DNA of 64,000 nt from Acetobacter thailandicus (GTDB lineage: Bacteria > Pseudomonadota > Alphaproteobacteria > Acetobacterales > Acetobacteraceae): contig NZ_WOSV01000005.1 in assembly GCF_011516655.1 (NCBI RefSeq), positions 1-64,000 on the forward strand, in the 5' to 3' direction. The position numbers and the translations under genes are program-made. The notes under the pieces were generated by a model that was not told where the DNA came from, searched no databases, and saw nothing but the letters and a program-made list of their open reading frames with translations. Positions 60,707 to 64,000 of this stretch are shown here, piece after piece. The stretch's first letter is position 1. Each line of letters begins with the position of its first letter.

Positions 60707-62241
60707 CCAGTCGTTTTTACGTCACAACGCCGATTTATTATGTTAACGGAGCCCCCCATATCGGGCACGCTTATACATCGGTTGCGGCAGATGTTCTCGC
60801 ACGTTTTCATCGTTTATCCGGGCATGAGGTTTTCTTTCTGACCGGAACAGATGAACATGGCCAGAAAGTTGAACAGGCCGCGCAGAATGCTGGCATAGCA
60901 CCACAGCTTTTTACTGATCGTATTTCTGCAGATTTTCGCGATATGGCTGATGTAATGGCTATTTCGTACGACGATTTTATTCGCACGACCGAGCCGCGCC
61001 ATATAAAAAGTGCTCAGGCTTTGTGGCAGAAAGTGGCTGAAAATGGTGCCATTTACTCTGGTGCTTATGAGGGCTGGTACGCGCTGCGTGATGAGTGCTT
61101 TTATGGTGAGGACGAGCTTGTTACCGGTGCAGATGGTGTAAAAACAGCTCCTACCGGTGCCCCGGTTGAGTGGGTTAAGGAGCCGTCTTACTTCTTTAAA
61201 CTGTCAGAATATCAGGACAGACTGCTTGAGCTGTATGAGAAAAATCCTGAATTTTTAGGGCCAAACAGCACACGTCGTGAGATTATCAGCTTTGTAAAAC
61301 AGGGGCTGCGCGATCTTTCTGTCAGCCGTACAAGCTTTAAATGGGGTGTCCCTGTCCCAGGTGACGAAGACCATGTGATGTATGTCTGGTTCGACGCACT
61401 GGCAAATTACCTGAGCGCGCTTGATTATCCTGATATGTCAGCAGAAAAAGCTGCTTTCTGGCCGGCCAGTCTGCACCTTGTTGGCAAAGATATTGCTCGT
61501 TTTCATGCCGTTTACTGGCCTGCATTCCTGATGGCTGCTGGTATTGAGCTGCCTGAGAAGATTTTTGCAAATGGCTGGTGGACTGTTGAAGGCCAGAAGA
61601 TGAGCAAGTCACTGGGTAATGTTGTTGACCCACGTGAACTTGTAAAAGAATTCGGTCTGGATAGCGTCAGGTTTTTTCTGCTGCGTGAAGTCCCTTTTGG
61701 CGGCGACAGCGATCTGTCACGTAAATCAATGATTATGAGAAATAACATTGAGCTGGCGAACGATTTGGGCAACCTGTGTCAGCGCACGCTCTCTCTCGTT
61801 GCCCGTAACTGTGGAGGTGTCGTGCCTGAGCGCAGGGTACTGACGGATGAAGATAAGCAGCTTCTTGGTCAGGCTTCTCTTCTGCCGCAGCTTCTGAGTG
61901 ATCGCATGGCAGCCTGTGCTCTGACTGATGCTCTTGAAGATGTGTGGAAAGTCATTCGTGCAGGTAATGCCTATATCGACCATCAGGCACCCTGGGCACT
62001 CCGTAAAACCGATGAGGAGCGTATGAAAGACGTTCTTCGTGTGCTGCTTGATACGCTGCGCAGTATCGCAACAGTGCTTCAGCCCTTTATGCCTCAGAGC
62101 ATGGAGAAAATGCTGGTGCAGCTGGGTGTTAATGAAAATGAGAGAAGCTTTGCTGCTCTTGAGGTTCTGCTGCCGGCTGGTCGTAGTCTGCCAGCGCCTC
62201 AGGGTATTTTCCCCCGTTATGTCGAACAGGAAGCTGGCTGA
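60703..62241 (+). CDS. metG: Methionyl-tRNA synthetase
   Basis: Class I synthetase of 512 residues charging both initiator and elongator tRNA-Met. The H-I-G-H motif is at residues 19-22 and K-M-S-K-S near residue 299. The zinc-knuckle cysteine pairs are missing and the C-terminal tRNA-binding dimer domain is absent, so it is the short form common in alphaproteobacteria. The gene starts inside the holB stop; tatD follows three bases after its stop, an arrangement (tmk-holB-metG-tatD) conserved in alphaproteobacteria. Confidence 0.97.
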   Translation: MTSRFYVTTPIYYVNGAPHIGHAYTSVAADVLARFHRLSGHEVFFLTGTDEHGQKVEQAAQNAGIAPQLFTDRISADFRDMADVMAISYDDFIRTTEPRHIKSAQALWQKVAENGAIYSGAYEGWYALRDECFYGEDELVTGADGVKTAPTGAPVEWVKEPSYFFKLSEYQDRLLELYEKNPEFLGPNSTRREIISFVKQGLRDLSVSRTSFKWGVPVPGDEDHVMYVWFDALANYLSALDYPDMSAEKAAFWPASLHLVGKDIARFHAVYWPAFLMAAGIELPEKIFANGWWTVEGQKMSKSLGNVVDPRELVKEFGLDSVRFFLLREVPFGGDSDLSRKSMIMRNNIELANDLGNLCQRTLSLVARNCGGVVPERRVLTDEDKQLLGQASLLPQLLSDRMAACALTDALEDVWKVIRAGNAYIDHQAPWALRKTDEERMKDVLRVLLDTLRSIATVLQPFMPQSMEKMLVQLGVNENERSFAALEVLLPAGRSLPAPQGIFPRYVEQEAG

Positions 62242-62244
62242 GTT

Positions 62245-63033
62245 ATGACCGGTCTGATTGATTCTCACTGTCATCTTGATCATTTTAAAGATGAAGAAAT
62301 ACCGGGGCTGCTTGCCGCAGCTCAGGCCGCAGGTGTCAGCGGTATGGTCACGATAGGGACCTATCTGTCACGTGCGGCTCAGCAAAAATCTCTGACACGT
62401 TTTTCAACGCCAGATGTGCGTATATGGTGCACAGTGGGTACACACCCTGATTCCGTCGGGGAAGAAACTCTGCCTGAGGTTGAAGATATCGTTCAGATCG
62501 CCAGCGCATCGGAAGTTATCGGTATTGGCGAAAGCGGTCTCGATTATTTTCACGGTGAAGAAGCGGTCAGACCTTTGCAGCAGGAGAGTTTCAGGCGGCA
62601 TATTGGCGCTGCCCGTGAACTTGGTCTTCCGCTCGTTATTCATGCCCGGCAGGCTGATGACGATATTGCGCATATTCTGCGCGAAGAGACGGAGCAGGGT
62701 GCTTTCCCGATGTTGCTGCATTGTTTTGCATCAGGGGCAGATCTGGCCAGGTGTGTGGTTGATCTTGGTGGTTATGTCAGTTTTTCTGGTATTTCGACTT
62801 TCCCGAAATGTGGTGAGTTTCGCGATGTAGCCCGCTCTTTACCAGGGGAGAGGGTGCTGGTTGAGACAGATTCACCCTATCTTGCGCCTGTTCCTAAACG
62901 TGGCAAACGAAATGAGCCTGCTTTTGTTGCGCATACAGCGGCCTGCCTTGCCCGTGAGTTTGGGCAAAGCGAAGAGGATTTTGCCCGCATGACGACTGAG
63001 AATTTTTTCAGGCTGTTCCGAAAAGCAGCATAA
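62245..63033 (+). CDS. tatD: TatD family metal-dependent DNase
   Basis: TIM-barrel metal hydrolase of 262 residues (TatD/YcfH branch), a DNase or exonuclease in characterised cases. Metal-binding segments: D-S-H-C-H-L-D near residue 6, I-G-E-S-G-L-D-Y near residue 93, P-L-V-I-H-A-R near residue 129, L-L-H-C-F-A-S near residue 153 and V-E-T-D-S-P-Y near residue 206. The family order metG-tatD-MBL hydrolase is common in alphaproteobacteria, which favours the YcfH-type housekeeping role. Confidence 0.94.
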   Translation: MTGLIDSHCHLDHFKDEEIPGLLAAAQAAGVSGMVTIGTYLSRAAQQKSLTRFSTPDVRIWCTVGTHPDSVGEETLPEVEDIVQIASASEVIGIGESGLDYFHGEEAVRPLQQESFRRHIGAARELGLPLVIHARQADDDIAHILREETEQGAFPMLLHCFASGADLARCVVDLGGYVSFSGISTFPKCGEFRDVARSLPGERVLVETDSPYLAPVPKRGKRNEPAFVAHTAACLAREFGQSEEDFARMTTENFFRLFRKAA

Positions 63034-63052
63034 CAGGGCAGGTGGTTCAGAG

Positions 63053-63868
63053 ATGAAAGTCACCATTCTTGGGTGCGGCGGGTCAGCTGGTGTGCCAATG
63101 ATAGGCGGAGATGACGGTTCAGGCATATGGGGATGTTGCGATCCGTCTGAACCCCGCAACAGGCGTACGCGCGCTTCCATTTTCCTTGAGATGGATAATG
63201 GCGAAAATATTCTGATTGATACCGGGCCTGATCTTCGTCATCAGCTTCTGTCAAACGGTATCAGTGCCTTTCGCTGGTTATTTTTCACGCACGCCCATGC
63301 TGATCATGTGGCTGGTCTTGATGATGTGCGTGGGATAAACAGAGTTATAAAAGAGCCGATCAAAGCGTTTGCCCGCCGTGAAACACTCGATGATATCCGG
63401 AATAAGTTTGGCTATGTGTTTCAGCCCTGGACACCGCCCTCATTTTTTCGGGCTGTTGTTGAAGCAAATTGTTTGCCAGATTACGGTCATTTTAACATGG
63501 CAGGCTATCGTTTTACGATTTTCGGGCAAATACACGGCAAGGTAAGTTCCGCTGGCCTTCGCTGCGGCCGTTTTGCCTATAGTACCGATGTTGTTGAGTT
63601 AAGTGATCAGGCTCTGGAGGCTCTTGCCGGAGTGGAAACCTGGGTCGTTGGCTGTTTTCAGCGCGAGCCACATGTTGCTCATGCCTGGCTTGAGCGTATT
63701 GTCGAGTGGCAGGCAATTATAAAACCACAGCGTATTATTCTTACGCATATGGGGCCTGATATGGACTGGCAGTGGATGGAGAAAAATCTGCCATCTGGGA
63801 TTGAGGCGGCCTGGGATGGTATGAAACTCAGTCTTCCACAGGCAGAGCGTGACATGGAAGAGATCTGA
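63053..63868 (+). CDS. MBL-fold metallohydrolase, PhnP-like
   Basis: A 271-residue metallo-beta-lactamase-fold hydrolase. The metal motif H-x-H-x-D-H is in F-T-H-A-H-A-D-H-V-A-G-L near residue 79; the opening V-T-I-L-G-C-G-G-S-A-G-V-P and the late I-L-T-H-M-G-P-D-M-D segment match the PhnP/phosphodiesterase-like group. PhnP itself cleaves cyclic phosphoribosyl phosphate, but no phosphonate genes are nearby, and this homologue regularly follows tatD in alphaproteobacteria, so the substrate is open. Confidence 0.9.
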   Translation: MKVTILGCGGSAGVPMIGGDDGSGIWGCCDPSEPRNRRTRASIFLEMDNGENILIDTGPDLRHQLLSNGISAFRWLFFTHAHADHVAGLDDVRGINRVIKEPIKAFARRETLDDIRNKFGYVFQPWTPPSFFRAVVEANCLPDYGHFNMAGYRFTIFGQIHGKVSSAGLRCGRFAYSTDVVELSDQALEALAGVETWVVGCFQREPHVAHAWLERIVEWQAIIKPQRIILTHMGPDMDWQWMEKNLPSGIEAAWDGMKLSLPQAERDMEEI

Positions 63869-63906
63869 TTTCTCCTCCACGCACGTTTTCTGAGTATTTA
63901 TAAAAG

Positions 63907-64000
63907 TCAGCGGCTCATAAGCACTGTGATGTCGGCATGCTCCAGGACATGGCGTGTTACACCGCCAAGGATAAGCTGCCTGAGCCTGGAGTGGGAGTAA
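63907..64000 (-). CDS. Universal stress protein family, C-terminal fragment (cut by window edge)
   Basis: The last 30 residues of a gene running off the window: S-R-L-R-Q-L-I-L-G-G-V-T-R-H-V-L-E-H-A-D followed by I-T-V-L-M-S-R and a stop. This matches the C-terminus of UspA-family proteins, in which the G-x-V-x-x-x-V-L-x-H-A segment belongs to the nucleotide-binding site and the final strand reads P-V-L-x-V-R. It is convergent with the MBL hydrolase gene. Length and domain number cannot be judged. Confidence 0.75.
   Translation of the reverse strand, partial: YSHSRLRQLILGGVTRHVLEHADITVLMSR

Overview
The window looks like a stretch of core chromosome from an alphaproteobacterium, most probably an acetic acid bacterium (Acetobacteraceae). 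The support is gene content and order: recG/sdhE/mfd, bolA with a J-domain gene and cobS-cobT, a DUF4167 gene after prmC, eno followed by an ftsB-like gene, a methyltransferase divergent from comF-grxC, and a Tat-exported lactonase of the kind expected where sugars are oxidised in the periplasm. Base composition is close to 50% G+C by eye. The genus cannot be settled from the sequence alone. I see no insertion sequence, prophage, CRISPR array, rRNA or integrase.

Layout. 1-7 kb: a YeeE-type membrane protein, a small HTH-like protein, exonuclease III, an M19 dipeptidase, uvrC, pgsA, a lipoprotein and the molybdopterin synthase pair moaD-moaE. An AT-rich, repeat-bearing gap with DnaA-box-like sites lies in front of uvrC. 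7-12 kb: a biotin locus, bioA divergent from bioF, a BioH-like hydrolase and one gene that fuses bioC to bioD. 12-18.5 kb: moeA, rpmG, ftsB, eno, and a compact thiO-thiS-thiG-thiE operon. 18.5-28 kb: a cysteine-rich secreted protein, recG, sdhE, mfd, a lipoprotein with an unusual leader, a secreted protein and a BASS-type transporter. 28-34 kb: cobT, cobS, J-domain protein, bolA, LolA-like lipoprotein, lipB, tRNA-Leu(GAG) and galU. 34-40.5 kb: moaA, a methyltransferase, comF, grxC, a DUF2147 protein, the lactonase and ubiG. 40.6-50.8 kb: lysC, nitronate monooxygenase, rodZ, ispG, hisS, prfA, a YidB-like protein, a secreted protein, prmC and the DUF4167 gene. 51-64 kb: tRNA-Met, envelope genes (mlaD, uppP, an APC permease, a DedA protein coupled to an ATP-grasp enzyme, MltB, RlpA, a D,D-carboxypeptidase), then tmk, holB, metG, tatD and an MBL hydrolase in tight series, and the 3' end of a universal-stress-type gene.

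How the genes connect. Cofactor synthesis dominates: biotin (four genes), thiamine thiazole (four), molybdopterin (moaA, moaD, moaE, moeA), cobaltochelatase (cobS, cobT), lipoate (lipB), ubiquinone (ubiG) and isoprenoid (ispG). Genome maintenance is represented by xth, uvrC, recG, mfd, comF and holB. The last third is about the cell envelope.

Most of the window is ordinary housekeeping DNA. The signals most worth following are non-coding or arrangement-level: the candidate origin-like region before uvrC, a leader with three mutually exclusive helices before a lipoprotein gene, stacked hairpins before moaA and before the DUF4167 gene, the bioC-bioD fusion, and the translationally coupled DedA/ATP-grasp pair.
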